Source: Tardiphaga robiniae
GTDB lineage: Bacteria > Pseudomonadota > Alphaproteobacteria > Rhizobiales > Xanthobacteraceae
NCBI RefSeq assembly: GCF_001618955.1
Contig: NZ_LVYV01000001.1
Coordinates: 503,501 to 567,500, forward strand
DNA: 64,000 nucleotides
Direction of reading: 5' to 3'
Shown here: in pieces, positions 45,121 through 54,583 of the stretch
Layout: the number at the start of each line of letters is the position of its first letter
Numbering within the stretch: position 1 is the first letter of the stretch
Made by a program: the position numbers and the translations under genes
Notes under the pieces: model-generated
Seen by the model: the letters and a program-made list of their open reading frames with translations, nothing else
Databases searched by the model: none
Told to the model about the DNA's origin: nothing

Positions 45121-45182
45121 GCATCCCCATCCCCAACCCTTCCCCGCCTAGCAAAGCTTCGCTTCGTGCGAGAGGACGGGAG
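45121..45182. repeat. GC-rich repeat, family A, copy 6 (partial)
   Basis: GCATCCCCATCCCCAACCCTTCCCCGCC matches the left half of copy 5 in the same orientation and runs into a CTAGCAAAGCTTCGCTTCG segment as in copy 2. It lies upstream of the DUF559 gene start. Confidence 0.7.
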
Positions 45183-45282
45183 CAGGGGCGGCAGCGTTTC
45201 AGGATTTCAGCACGAAATAAGCTGGCGACAAAGCCACCGGGCTTCTACGGATCAGAAGATGAGTTAGAGAGAGCGACGCGCC

Positions 45283-46791
45283 TCAGCGCATCGCCGAGAA
45301 GCGATCCGTGAACGAATTCGCGGACACGACCGGGGCTGCGCCTGACAGCGCGGCTGTGCCGGCACCGCCGCCGGAAACCGGCGCGGATGGTTCGGCCGAC
45401 AGTGTCGGCTTGAGCGGCGGGCGCGCGGTGGCGACGAGCGGTGCGGGTGCAGCGGTCGGCTTCGCTGCAGCTACAGAAGCAGGCGTCGCAGGAGCAGCCG
45501 ACGGACCAGCCTTGCTGGCGACGGCCTTCGGCTTGGCGGCTGGTGTCGGCACGGGAACAGCTGGAGCCGTAGTTGCGGTCGCTGTCGTTTCCGAACCGCC
45601 GATACCGACCTTCTTGGCGAGATTGCTGAAGAAGCCACCATCCGACGAGGCCGACGCAACACGCGTGGAGGGCACGGCGACGACGGGTTCTTCCGATGCT
45701 GCGAACAGCGACGCCGAATAGGAGGCTGTCGCTGCGGCGGTCGCCTTCGGCGGATTGACGTGCGGCGGAATGGTGCCCGGTGCGCGCGAATAGGCGGCGG
45801 TCTGCACGCCCGGCGGCTCTGGATCCGACAGGCCGGTGGCGCCATCGGGCAACTTGGAGGCGAAGACGCGGTTCATGCCGCCGTCGATATCGGGACGGCG
45901 CTGCGCGACCGGCGTACCCTTGGCGACCAGTTCGGCAATCTTCGCATCATCCTGTGCCTGCTTGGCACTGACGGCATCAGCGATCTCGGACGGGATCTGG
46001 TAGACCGGGCACTTGGCCGAGGCATTGAACACCAACGGCTTGGTCGATCCCGCAGGCGCGGCCGGATCGAACACATACTTGTTCTCGCAGAACTCGACCT
46101 TCGGCTCCTGCCGCGTCACTTCGAAATGATCATAGCCCTGCTTGATCATCTTCCAGAACGGCATGTTCGGGTTGTTGCGATGCTTGGCCATGTTGACCGG
46201 CGTCATCTTGAACGGAAACGCCGCGAACTGGAACGAGCGCTGCCCGCCGAAGAAAGACTCACGCCCCAGCGAATAGATCTCGGCGATCTGTTCGTCGGTC
46301 ATGGCGAAACAGCCGCGCGATGAGCAATCGCCATGCACCATCAGCTGCGAACCGGTGCGTCCCAGCGACTTGTCGAAGGCGTTGGGGAAACCGGTATTGA
46401 ACGAGAGATAGTAGGACGAGCGCGGATTCATCTGCGCCGGCGTGATCGCATAGAAACCTTCCGGTGCCTGACGATCGCCTTCCTTGACCTTCGGACCGAG
46501 GTCGCCGGACCAGCGGCAGATCGGATAGGTCTTCAGCAGCGCAAACTGGCCGGAGCGATTCTGCTTCCAGACTTCGAGTTCGGCTTCCTGCTTGAACACA
46601 CGAACCAGCATCGGCGACTGTAGGTCCATGTCCTTTTCAGTCATCTCGGCGACGAGCTTGGGAGGAACAGGCTGGTTCGCCTTCGCGTTGCTGGCGAGCG
46701 ACATGTCTTCGCCGTTGCAGCCGGCCAGCACCACGCCTGTCGCAAGTACGACCGACGTCAGCAGCGCGCGAACAAGCGAGCGATGTTTCAA
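45283..46791 (-). CDS. L,D-transpeptidase-like lipoprotein with long C-terminal linker
   Basis: About 502 residues from a TTG at 46791, chosen because it gives a normal lipoprotein signal (KHRSLVRALLTSVVLATGVVLAGC) and GGAG lies 6 bases before it; the frame extends upstream to a TTG at 46893. The YkuD-type catalytic motif is HGDCSSRGCFAM. This subgroup (murein L,D-transpeptidase family, YafK-like) cross-links or trims peptidoglycan, or attaches lipoproteins. The last 200 residues are Ala/Pro/Thr/Val-rich low complexity, perhaps spanning the peptidoglycan layer. It stands alone. Confidence 0.82.
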   Translation of the reverse strand: MKHRSLVRALLTSVVLATGVVLAGCNGEDMSLASNAKANQPVPPKLVAEMTEKDMDLQSPMLVRVFKQEAELEVWKQNRSGQFALLKTYPICRWSGDLGPKVKEGDRQAPEGFYAITPAQMNPRSSYYLSFNTGFPNAFDKSLGRTGSQLMVHGDCSSRGCFAMTDEQIAEIYSLGRESFFGGQRSFQFAAFPFKMTPVNMAKHRNNPNMPFWKMIKQGYDHFEVTRQEPKVEFCENKYVFDPAAPAGSTKPLVFNASAKCPVYQIPSEIADAVSAKQAQDDAKIAELVAKGTPVAQRRPDIDGGMNRVFASKLPDGATGLSDPEPPGVQTAAYSRAPGTIPPHVNPPKATAAATASYSASLFAASEEPVVAVPSTRVASASSDGGFFSNLAKKVGIGGSETTATATTAPAVPVPTPAAKPKAVASKAGPSAAPATPASVAAAKPTAAPAPLVATARPPLKPTLSAEPSAPVSGGGAGTAALSGAAPVVSANSFTDRFSAMR

Positions 46792-47050
46792 AGCCAAGCT
46801 CCGCAGCCGACGGGACGTCGACACCCCAAGGAATAAAGACAAATGAGCCCTTATTCGTACGCAAATATTAGCCTTAAGGCCCCCCGCTCGCAAGGCAACT
46901 GGCCGTGAGCGGCAGGTTCCCTTCTGGCGATGGTCAACAGAGATTGAAGATCTCAGGCCGGGCGGAATTGCGGCGGTATCTGGCGGGAAGGCGAATTAAG
47001 CAGGCGGCGATGGGTTATGCTTAATGGTTTGGCAGCGCTCTCGGCCATTG

Positions 47051-47155
47051 TGGCCGGGCTTGTCCTGGCCATCCACGTCTTTGTTCACTCGACGCCCAAG
47101 ACGTGGATGCCCGGCACATCCAGCGAAGCTCGCTTCGCGCTGGCCGGGCACGACG
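47051..47155. repeat. Interrupted palindromic repeat, family D
   Basis: GGCCGGGCTTGTCCTGGCC then ATCCACGTCTT pairs with AAGACGTGGAT and GGCCGGGCACGACG near the end, with a CGAAGCTCGCTTCG palindrome inside. It lies downstream of the J-domain gene in the 399-base gap 46792-47190; the left part of that gap shows nothing recognisable. Confidence 0.7.
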
Positions 47156-47190
47156 AACATTGGCAATCGCGTGGACGATCTCGGAGCGCC

Positions 47191-47847
47191 TCAGGAGCCC
47201 CGGACCACGGTCTTCAAGTAGTTGTACGCCTTGATGATTTCGATCAACCGGTCCTCGGTGGAGCGGTCGCCGCCATTGGCGTCGGGGTGGTGCTGCTTCA
47301 CCAGCGCCTTGTACTGCGCCTTGACGTCGTCCAGCGTCGCGCTGGGGCCGAGACCCATGACCTGCAGCGCCTTGCGCTCGGCATTGAATATCTTGCGGGT
47401 CTCTTCCTTGATCGGCTGCTGCGGCTTGCGGGCCCGGCCGCGCCCCATACCCATGCCGTTCATCTCGTTGAACATGGCGAACGGATCGATTGCGCCGTCG
47501 AGATCGGGCTGCCCGGCCTTGGTTTTGTCCGCAGAACCATTGGCGCCCATCTTCCAGGTCGGACGATGGCCGGTCAGCGCATCCTTCTGGTACTTGGCGA
47601 CCGCGTCCGGAGCCATGCCCTGGAAGAAGTTGTAGCCCTGATTGTATTCGCGGACATGGTTCAGGCAGAAGTGCCAGTATTCCTTGTCCTGCGCGCGGCC
47701 CTTGGGCGCACGGTGCGGACCCTTGTTCTTGCACTCGGGCCACTCGCACAGGATAGCTTCCTCGCGCGCAGCGGCCTGCTGCTTCGCGCTCAGCTTGTTC
47801 GGCTTGATACGGATGCTGTCGAAGAATTTGGATGAGTCGATGGGCAT
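47191..47847 (-). CDS. J-domain (DnaJ-like) protein
   Basis: 218 residues. A C-terminal J domain (about 160-215) has the HPD motif (VKQHHPDANGG), needed to stimulate DnaK ATPase. The N-terminal part is not DnaJ-like but contains a zinc-finger-like ILCEWPECKNKG..HFCLNHVREYN region, with Cys/Cys/Cys/His spacing suggesting a metal site. It is a specialised co-chaperone whose client is unknown. The gene is divergent from bolA. Confidence 0.88.
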   Translation of the reverse strand: MPIDSSKFFDSIRIKPNKLSAKQQAAAREEAILCEWPECKNKGPHRAPKGRAQDKEYWHFCLNHVREYNQGYNFFQGMAPDAVAKYQKDALTGHRPTWKMGANGSADKTKAGQPDLDGAIDPFAMFNEMNGMGMGRGRARKPQQPIKEETRKIFNAERKALQVMGLGPSATLDDVKAQYKALVKQHHPDANGGDRSTEDRLIEIIKAYNYLKTVVRGS

Positions 47848-47983
47848 GGCTGACTATGACAACGCAATGCAAAAAGCTTCAAGTCTTGACATTCGGATTA
47901 CCTCATTCGGCGCCTGCGCCGCACCAAAATGGTCGCCACATCGTGATTGACCATGAGCGGGGCGAACCGCTAAGCCGGCCATC

Positions 47984-48256
47984 ATGACCATGAAAGATAA
48001 CATCACAAAGAAGCTGACAGAGGCTTTCGCGCCCCTCAGCCTCGACGTGACCGATGAATCGCATCTGCATGCCGGTCACATGGGCCACCGCCCGGAGGGT
48101 GAAACCCACTTCAGGGTCAATATTGTGTCGGAGGCCTTCGAAGGGAAGAGCCGGATCGACCGCCATCGCATGATCAACGAACTGTTGGCGGCGGAACTCG
48201 CGGGAACGGTACATGCGCTGGCGCTGAAACCGCAGACGCCGACCGAAGCGAGCTAG
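47984..48256 (+). CDS. BolA family protein
   Basis: 90 residues of BolA type: ITKKLTEAFAPLSLDVTDESHLHAGHMGHRPEGETHFRVNIVSEAFEGKSRIDRHRMINELLAAEL. The signature histidines (in HAGH and RHR) are present, suitable for binding iron-sulfur clusters together with monothiol glutaredoxins. A second ATG two codons in is an alternative start. It is divergent from the J-domain gene; a family B repeat follows. Confidence 0.9.
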   Translation: MTMKDNITKKLTEAFAPLSLDVTDESHLHAGHMGHRPEGETHFRVNIVSEAFEGKSRIDRHRMINELLAAELAGTVHALALKPQTPTEAS

Positions 48257-48278
48257 GTTTCGTCGCGGCACCCTACAC

Positions 48279-48437
48279 CGTCATTCCGGGGCGCGAGCGC
48301 CGCTTGGCGATCGCGAACCTCAGCCACTCCACTTGGAGTGGCGGGGAATCTCAGCATGGAGAGTCTCCAACAGCGCCAAGCCATGTCCAGCTTCCGGGTT
48401 CGCGTGCGCGAAGACACGCCCGCGCCCCGGAATGACG
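48279..48437. repeat. Long interrupted palindromic repeat, family B, copy 2
   Basis: Left end CGTCATTCCGGGGCGCGAGCG and right end CGCGCCCCGGAATGACG are inverted copies; inside, GGATCGCGAACCT-type and TTCCGGGTTCGCG segments correspond to copy 1 at 3971. It separates convergent bolA and fdsD. Confidence 0.8.
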
Positions 48438-48449
48438 AGTGTGGGTTTC

Positions 48450-48677
48450 CTACTTCTTCAGCGACGCGATCGCCTCGAGGACGTTCGGCTTCAGCCCGGC
48501 GCCGCCCGCATCCAGATGTTCGAAGATCTTCTTCCGCATGCGCGGATCCCAGAACTTCTTGATGTGCTCGGCAATGCCGGCCACGGCGTGATCGTGGCCC
48601 TGGCTGTTGAAGAAGTCGCCGATCTGGTTGGCCATATAGATCAGCCGGTCAGGCGACGTCGATGTGTGGGTGTCCAT
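48450..48677 (-). CDS. fdsD: Formate dehydrogenase subunit delta
   Basis: 75 residues from ATG 48677 (MDTHTSTSPDRLIYMANQIG), a size typical of FdsD; an upstream ATG six codons earlier is possible. The pattern DRLIYMANQIGDFF..HIKKFWDPRMRKKI is that of the small delta subunit, which aids assembly of the molybdenum enzyme. The gene overlaps the end of fdhD by 29 bases in another frame and is the last gene of the fds operon. Confidence 0.9.
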   Translation of the reverse strand: MDTHTSTSPDRLIYMANQIGDFFNSQGHDHAVAGIAEHIKKFWDPRMRKKIFEHLDAGGAGLKPNVLEAIASLKK

Positions 48678-49506
48678 GCTCTTGCCCTGATGCATCCGCG
48701 GTGACGCCGTGCTGACGCACGCGGTGCTGATGTGTGAAAACTTCGAACCCGTCGCTGCGCGCGATCGCGGCCAACGTAATGCCCGCGGCCTCCGCCATGC
48801 GGATGGCCAGCGCGGTGGGCGCCGAGACCGACACCATGAGCGGCGCGCCGATGGCAGCCGTCTTCTGCACCATCTCGACGGAGACGCGGCTGGTCAGCAA
48901 CACCATGCCCTGCCCTGCATCGACCTTGGCCTGCGCCAGCGCGCCGGCCAGCTTGTCGAGCGCATTGTGACGGCCGACATCCTCACGCAACGCGATGATG
49001 CTGTCGGCCGGCGTCCAGAACGCCGCGGCGTGCACGGCGCGGGTCTGGATGTTGACCTTCTGCAGCGGCGACAGCGTCTCCATCGCCGCCATGATCTGGT
49101 CGAAGGAGAACACGCCGCCGGGCGCGACGATGGCCGCCGGCTTAACGGCTTCCGAGATCGAGTCGATGCCGCACAGACCGCAGCCCGTCGGCCCCGCGAT
49201 CTGCCGGCGCCGCGCGCTGATGCTCTCGGCCTTCTCGCCTGCGAGCCACATGCGCAGCTCAACGCCATCGTCGAATTCAACGGCCTCGAAACTCTCGATC
49301 TCGTCGATCGAGGTGACCACGCCTTCGCTCAGGCTGAAGCCATAGGCGAAGTCGCGATAGTCCTGCGGCGTCCCCATCATGACGGCATAGGTGCCACCAT
49401 TATAGGTGATCGCCAGCGCGGTCTCTTCCGGCACCGCGCGCAGCCCCTCGCTGACGCCGGACTGGCGCCAGATCTTGCGGGGGACTGAGCGAACCGGCTC
49501 GTGCAT
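48649..49506 (-). CDS. fdhD: Formate dehydrogenase accessory sulfurtransferase FdhD
   Basis: 285 residues; FdhD passes sulfur from a cysteine desulfurase to the molybdenum cofactor of formate dehydrogenase. The CxxC needed for that is in GPTGCGLCG (Cys109, Cys112). Other family blocks: YAVMMGTPQDYRDFAYGFSLSEGVV, and EDVGRHNALDKLAGAL. Full length. It lies 15 bases after fdsA and overlaps fdsD. Confidence 0.95.
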   Translation of the reverse strand: MHEPVRSVPRKIWRQSGVSEGLRAVPEETALAITYNGGTYAVMMGTPQDYRDFAYGFSLSEGVVTSIDEIESFEAVEFDDGVELRMWLAGEKAESISARRRQIAGPTGCGLCGIDSISEAVKPAAIVAPGGVFSFDQIMAAMETLSPLQKVNIQTRAVHAAAFWTPADSIIALREDVGRHNALDKLAGALAQAKVDAGQGMVLLTSRVSVEMVQKTAAIGAPLMVSVSAPTALAIRMAEAAGITLAAIARSDGFEVFTHQHRVRQHGVTADASGQEHGHPHIDVA

Positions 49507-49521
49507 CTCTGGTTTCCAGAC

Positions 49522-52431
49522 CTACTCCGCCGCTTCCACGACAGGCATGGCGATCCGGCGCGACTGGCGGGCCTGCTCGTCATATTCCTTCTGCCACTCG
49601 GACGGACCGTTCGAGGGCGAGATCTGCACCGCCGTCACCTTGTATTCCGGGCAATTGGTGGCCCAGTCCGAGAACTCGGTGGTGATGACGTTGGCCTGCG
49701 TGGTCGGGTGATGGAAGGTCGTATAGACCACGCCCGGCGCCATACGCTCGGTGATCAGCGCCCGCAGCGTTGTCTCACCGGCGCGGCTCTGCAGCTTCAC
49801 CCAGTCGCCGTCGCGGATGCCACGCAGCTCGGCGTCATGCGGATGCAGCTCCAGACGATCCTCTTCATGCCAGACCACATTCTCGGTGCGCCGTGTCTGC
49901 GCGCCGACATTGTACTGGCTGAGAATACGGCCGGTGGTGAGCAGCAGCGGGAAGCGCGGCCCGGTACGCTCGTCAGTGGCGATGTATTCGGTGAGCATGA
50001 ACTTGCCCTTGCCGCGCACGAAGCCGTCCATATGCATGATTGGCGTGCCCAGAGGCTGCTTCTCGTTACACGGCCACTGCACCGAACCAACTTCCTCGAG
50101 CTTCGCATAGGAGACGCCGGCGAAAGTCGGCGTCAGCGCCGCGATTTCGTCCATGATCTCCGAGGGGTGATTGTAGGACATCTCATAGCCGAGTGCCTTG
50201 GCGAATCCCAAGGTCACTTCCCAGTCCTCAAGACCATTTTTCGGCGACATCACCTTGCGGACGCGCTGGATGCGACGTTCGGCATTGGTGAAAGTGCCGT
50301 TCTTCTCCAGGAACGTGGAGCCCGGGAAGAACACATGGGCGTAGTTCGCGGTCTCGTTCAGGAACAGGTCGTGGACGATGACACATTCCATCGCTGACAG
50401 CGCGGCAACCACATGCTTGGTATTGGGATCGGACTGCAGGATGTCCTCGCCCTGCACGTACAGGCCCATGAAGGTGCCTTCCGTGGCAGCATCGAACATG
50501 TTGGGAATGCGCAGGCCCGGCTCACTGTTGAGCTTGACGTTCCACATCGCTTCGAACTGCTCGCGCACCGCATCGCCCGAGATGTGGCGATAGCCCGGCA
50601 ACTCGTGCGGGAACGAGCCCATGTCGCAGGAGCCCTGCACGTTGTTCTGGCCGCGCAGCGGATTCACGCCGACGCCGGGACGGCCGATATTGCCGGTCGC
50701 CATCGCGAGGTTCGCGATCGCGATTACGGTGGTCGAACCCTGGCTGTGCTCGGTGACGCCGAGACCGTAATAGATCGCACCGTTGCCACCGGTGGCAAAC
50801 AAACGGGCAGCGGCGCGCAGCTCCTTCGGATCGACGCCGGTCATGATGGCGGTGGCTTCCGGACTGTGGTTCGGCTGCGCGACGAAGGCCGCCCAGTCCT
50901 CGAACTCGCTCCAGTCACAGCGCTCGCGGATAAAGGTCTCGTCGGCGAGGCCTTCGGTGACGATGACATGGGCCAGCGCGGTGAGCACGGCGACATTGGT
51001 GCCGGGCATTAGGGGCAGATGGTGCTGTGCCTCGATATGGGCCGAGCGCACGATATCGGTTTGGCGCGGATCGACCACGATCAGCTTGGCGCCGGCGCGC
51101 AAACGCTTCTTCAGGCGCGACGCAAACACCGGATGGCCATCGGTCGGGTTCGCACCAATGATCATCACGACGTCGGTGTCTTCCACCGAGTCGAAATCCT
51201 GCGTGCCGGCCGAGGTGCCGAAGGTTGAGGACAGGCCGTAGCCGGTCGGCGAATGGCAAACGCGCGCGCAGGTATCGACGTTGTTGTTGCCGAAGCCGGC
51301 GCGGATCAGCTTCTGCACCACGAATACTTCTTCATTGGTGCAGCGCGACGAGGTGATGCCGCCGATGGAGTCCTTGCCGTGTTTGGCCTGGATGCCCTTG
51401 AACTTCTTGGCCGCGAAATTGAAGGCCTCATCCCATGACACTTCCTGCCATGGATCGGTGATCTTCTCGCGGATCATCGGATTGAGGATGCGCTCCTTGT
51501 GGTTCGCATAGCCCCAGGCGAAACGGCCCTTGACGCAGGAATGGCCGCGATTGGCCTTGCCGTCCTTGTACGGCACCATGCGCACCAGTTCTTCACCTCG
51601 CATTTCCGCCTTGAAGGTACAGCCGACGCCGCAATAGGCACAGGTGGTCACAGCGGAGTGCTCAGGCTGGCCGATCTCGATCACGGCCTTCTCGGTCAGC
51701 GTCGCGGTCGGACAGGCCTGCACGCAGGCGCCGCAGGAGACGCATTCCGAACCCAGGAAGCTCTCGCTCATGCCTGGCGAGACGCGGCTCTCGAATCCGC
51801 GGCCGGAAATCGTCAGCGCGAAAGTGCCCTGTACTTCTTCGCAGGCGCGGACGCAGCGCGAGCAAACGATGCACTTGGAGGGGTCATATGTGAAGTACGG
51901 ATTGGATTCATCCTTCGCCATCCAGTGATCGTTTTCGCAGGCTTCCGGCGAATTGTGGGTGTGTTTCGGGCCAGACTTGGCGAACACATGGTTCTCGCCG
52001 TCATAGCCGTAGCGCACGTCGCGCAGGCCGACGGCACCGGCCATATCCTGCAATTCGCAATCACCATTGGCGGCGCAGGTGAGACAGTCGAGCGGATGGT
52101 CGGAGATATAGAGCTCCATCACGCCCTTACGCAGCGCCGCGAGCCGCGCATTCTGGGTATGAACCACGAGGCCTTCCATGGCCGGCGTGGTGCAGGAGGC
52201 CGGCGTGCCGGCGCGGCCTTCGATCTCGACGAGACAGAGGCGGCAGGAGCCGAAGGCATCCACCATGTCGGTGGCGCAGAGTTTCGGAATCTGCGTGCCC
52301 ATCTCCATGGCGGCGCGCATGATTGAGGTGCCCTCGGGCACCGAGACGCTCTGCCCGTCGATGGTCAGCGTGACCATCTTTTCGGACTTCGAGCGTGGCG
52401 TACCAAAATCGATTTCGTGAACGAGCGACAT
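49522..52431 (-). CDS. fdsA: NAD-dependent formate dehydrogenase subunit alpha (molybdopterin enzyme)
   Basis: 969 residues. A NuoG-like N-terminal part binds a 2Fe-2S cluster (Cys52, 63, 66, 80) and several 4Fe-4S clusters (SKCIVCSRCVRAC, ECVSCGACVQAC, TCAYCGVGC). The molybdopterin domain follows. The metal ligand is Cys392 in CARVCHSPTG, with the conserved His next to it, so this is a cysteine and not a selenocysteine enzyme. It oxidises formate to CO2. ATG is preceded by AAGGAG. It is cotranscribed with fdsG and fdsB, 11 bases after fdsB. Confidence 0.96.
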   Translation of the reverse strand: MSLVHEIDFGTPRSKSEKMVTLTIDGQSVSVPEGTSIMRAAMEMGTQIPKLCATDMVDAFGSCRLCLVEIEGRAGTPASCTTPAMEGLVVHTQNARLAALRKGVMELYISDHPLDCLTCAANGDCELQDMAGAVGLRDVRYGYDGENHVFAKSGPKHTHNSPEACENDHWMAKDESNPYFTYDPSKCIVCSRCVRACEEVQGTFALTISGRGFESRVSPGMSESFLGSECVSCGACVQACPTATLTEKAVIEIGQPEHSAVTTCAYCGVGCTFKAEMRGEELVRMVPYKDGKANRGHSCVKGRFAWGYANHKERILNPMIREKITDPWQEVSWDEAFNFAAKKFKGIQAKHGKDSIGGITSSRCTNEEVFVVQKLIRAGFGNNNVDTCARVCHSPTGYGLSSTFGTSAGTQDFDSVEDTDVVMIIGANPTDGHPVFASRLKKRLRAGAKLIVVDPRQTDIVRSAHIEAQHHLPLMPGTNVAVLTALAHVIVTEGLADETFIRERCDWSEFEDWAAFVAQPNHSPEATAIMTGVDPKELRAAARLFATGGNGAIYYGLGVTEHSQGSTTVIAIANLAMATGNIGRPGVGVNPLRGQNNVQGSCDMGSFPHELPGYRHISGDAVREQFEAMWNVKLNSEPGLRIPNMFDAATEGTFMGLYVQGEDILQSDPNTKHVVAALSAMECVIVHDLFLNETANYAHVFFPGSTFLEKNGTFTNAERRIQRVRKVMSPKNGLEDWEVTLGFAKALGYEMSYNHPSEIMDEIAALTPTFAGVSYAKLEEVGSVQWPCNEKQPLGTPIMHMDGFVRGKGKFMLTEYIATDERTGPRFPLLLTTGRILSQYNVGAQTRRTENVVWHEEDRLELHPHDAELRGIRDGDWVKLQSRAGETTLRALITERMAPGVVYTTFHHPTTQANVITTEFSDWATNCPEYKVTAVQISPSNGPSEWQKEYDEQARQSRRIAMPVVEAAE

Positions 52432-52442
52432 GTGTAGCTCCT

Positions 52443-54014
52443 TTACTCTGCGGCCTGAAGGCGCGTGGGCACCGGGCCGAAATCATCAGGGAAATGTTTC
52501 AATGCGCTCATCACCGGATACGGCGTGAAGCCGCCCAGCGCGCAGAGCGAGCCGAACTTCATGGTGTTGCTGAGGTCCTGCAGCACGGCGATGTTCTCGG
52601 CGACGCGTTCACCGCGGCGAATCTTGTCGATGGTCTCGACGCCGCGGGTGGAGCCGATGCGGCATGGCGTGCATTTGCCGCAGGATTCGATGGCACAGAA
52701 TTCCATCGCAAAGCGCGCCTGCTTCGACATGTCGACGGTGTCGTCGAACACCACGATGCCGCCATGGCCGATCAGGCCGTCGCGCTTGGCAAAAGCCTCG
52801 TAGTCGAATGGCGTGTCGAACAATTCGCGCGGGAAGTAGGCCCCGAGCGGACCGCCGACCTGCACCGCGCGGACCGGCTTGCCGGTGAAGGTGCCGCCGC
52901 CGATATCATCAATCAGCTCACCCAGCGTGATGCCGAAAGCGACTTCGAAGAGGCCGCCGAACTTGATGTTACCCGCGAGTTGGATCGGCATCGTGCCACG
53001 CGAGCGGCCCATACCGTAATCCGCATAGGCCTTGGCGCCGTTGTCGAGGATGAACGGGATCGCCGCAAACGAGAGGACGTTGTTGATGACCGTCGGCTTG
53101 CCGAACAGGCCTTTATGCGCCGGCAGCGGCGGCTTGGCGCGGACGATGCCGCGACGGCCTTCGAGCGACTCCAGCAGTGAGGTCTCCTCGCCGCAGACAT
53201 AGGCGCCGGCGCCGACGCGGACTTCGAGATCGAATGCGTGCGCCGAGCCGCGAATCTTGTCGCCGAGGTAACCGGCGCGCTTGGCGGCAGCGATACCCTC
53301 ATTCATCGCCTCGACGGCATGCGGATATTCCGAACGGATATAGATGTAGCCCTTGGTGGCGCCCACCGCGATGCCGGCAATGGTCATGCCTTCGATCACC
53401 ACGAAGGGATCGCCTTCCATGATCATGCGGTCGGCGAAGGTGCCGCTGTCGCCCTCGTCCGCATTGCAGACGATGAATTTGCGATCGGCTTTGGTATCGG
53501 CAACGGTCTTCCACTTGATGCCGGTCGGGAAGCCGGCGCCGCCGCGGCCACGCAGGCCGGATGTGGTGACGTCGGCAATGATGCCGGCGCTATCCAGCGT
53601 CAGCGCGCGCGCGAGGCCCCTGTAGCCATCATGCGCGATGTAATCCTCGACCGACCGGGGATCGACGACGCCGCAGCGCACAAAGGTCAGACGCGTCTGC
53701 TTCTTGAGCCACGGAATCTCCTCCGCGACACCAAGACGCAGCGCGTGAGAGCCGTTTGCGACCATCGCATCGAGCACCGACGCAACGTCTTTCTCTTCGA
53801 CCGGCCCGAAGGCGACACGGCCTTCCGGCGTCGCGACTTCGATCATCGGCTCCAGCCACAGCAATCCGCGCGAACCGGGGCGAATGATCTCGATTGCGAG
53901 CTTGCGCGTCGCGGCCTGGGCCTCGAAGGCAGAGACAAGTTCATCGGCGCCGACCGATACCGCAGCCGCGTCACGCGGGATGTAGATCTTGAGAGTCTTG
54001 TCAGACGATGTCAT
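52443..54014 (-). CDS. fdsB: NAD-dependent formate dehydrogenase subunit beta (NuoF-like)
   Basis: 523 residues. N-terminal thioredoxin-like 2Fe-2S region of about 120 residues, then a NuoF-type domain: GLRGRGGAGFPTGIKWKTVA (NAD/FMN site), EGDSGTFADRMIMEGDPF, GAGAYVCGEETSLLESLEG. The C-terminus carries the 4Fe-4S motif ESCGKCTPCRIG. It passes electrons from the alpha subunit to NAD+ through FMN. Its ATG overlaps the fdsG stop by 4 bases. Confidence 0.95.
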   Translation of the reverse strand: MTSSDKTLKIYIPRDAAAVSVGADELVSAFEAQAATRKLAIEIIRPGSRGLLWLEPMIEVATPEGRVAFGPVEEKDVASVLDAMVANGSHALRLGVAEEIPWLKKQTRLTFVRCGVVDPRSVEDYIAHDGYRGLARALTLDSAGIIADVTTSGLRGRGGAGFPTGIKWKTVADTKADRKFIVCNADEGDSGTFADRMIMEGDPFVVIEGMTIAGIAVGATKGYIYIRSEYPHAVEAMNEGIAAAKRAGYLGDKIRGSAHAFDLEVRVGAGAYVCGEETSLLESLEGRRGIVRAKPPLPAHKGLFGKPTVINNVLSFAAIPFILDNGAKAYADYGMGRSRGTMPIQLAGNIKFGGLFEVAFGITLGELIDDIGGGTFTGKPVRAVQVGGPLGAYFPRELFDTPFDYEAFAKRDGLIGHGGIVVFDDTVDMSKQARFAMEFCAIESCGKCTPCRIGSTRGVETIDKIRRGERVAENIAVLQDLSNTMKFGSLCALGGFTPYPVMSALKHFPDDFGPVPTRLQAAE

Positions 54015-54502
54015 CGCTGTGCCTCCGCGACCAGCGCATCGATGCGCTTCTCATCGAGGCGGCCAACCAGACGACCATCGAGCATCGCCGATGGCGCCGT
54101 GGCGCAGAGCCCGAGGCAATAGATCGGCTCCAATGTAACGCGCTGATCCGCCGTCGTGTTTCCAAACTTTACACCCAATTTCGCTTCCGCGCGCGCCGCA
54201 AGTGCATCGCCGCCAGCCGCCTGGCAAGCCTCAGCGCGGCAGATCTTCAGCACATGCTTGCCGGCCGGCTCGTGGCGGAAGTCGTGATAGAAAGTGAACA
54301 CGCCATGGACCTCGGCGCGCGACAGGTTGCGCGCCAGCGCGATCATCGGGATCGCCGGCTCCGGCACATAACCGAAGGCTTCCTGCATCGCATGCAGGAT
54401 CACGATCACGCCGCCTTCCACATGGGACAGGCTCTCGATGATCTCGGTGCCTCGGTCGGCACTCCAAGACTCATAAGCATTGGGCTCGTAGGCTGCGTTC
54501 AT
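54011..54502 (-). CDS. fdsG: NAD-dependent formate dehydrogenase subunit gamma (NuoE-like)
   Basis: 163 residues, thioredoxin-like fold with a 2Fe-2S cluster: VLKICRAEACQAAGG and YCLGLCATAPSAMLDG supply the four cysteines in the NuoE pattern. It pairs with the beta subunit in the NADH-forming module. First structural gene of the fds operon, with 177 bases between it and the LysR gene upstream; its stop overlaps fdsB by 4 bases (ATGA). Confidence 0.95.
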   Translation of the reverse strand: MNAAYEPNAYESWSADRGTEIIESLSHVEGGVIVILHAMQEAFGYVPEPAIPMIALARNLSRAEVHGVFTFYHDFRHEPAGKHVLKICRAEACQAAGGDALAARAEAKLGVKFGNTTADQRVTLEPIYCLGLCATAPSAMLDGRLVGRLDEKRIDALVAEAQR

Positions 54503-54583
54503 CCCGGTACTCGATTGATCTTATGACTGGAAACCAATCAAAATTGGAATCGATCCAAAGATCAATAAAGCTGTCTCATGCTG

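Noticed and set aside
3971-48437. CRISPR array suggested by several repeated units
   Set aside because: The repeats are dispersed long palindromes, not short regularly spaced direct repeats, and no cas gene is present.
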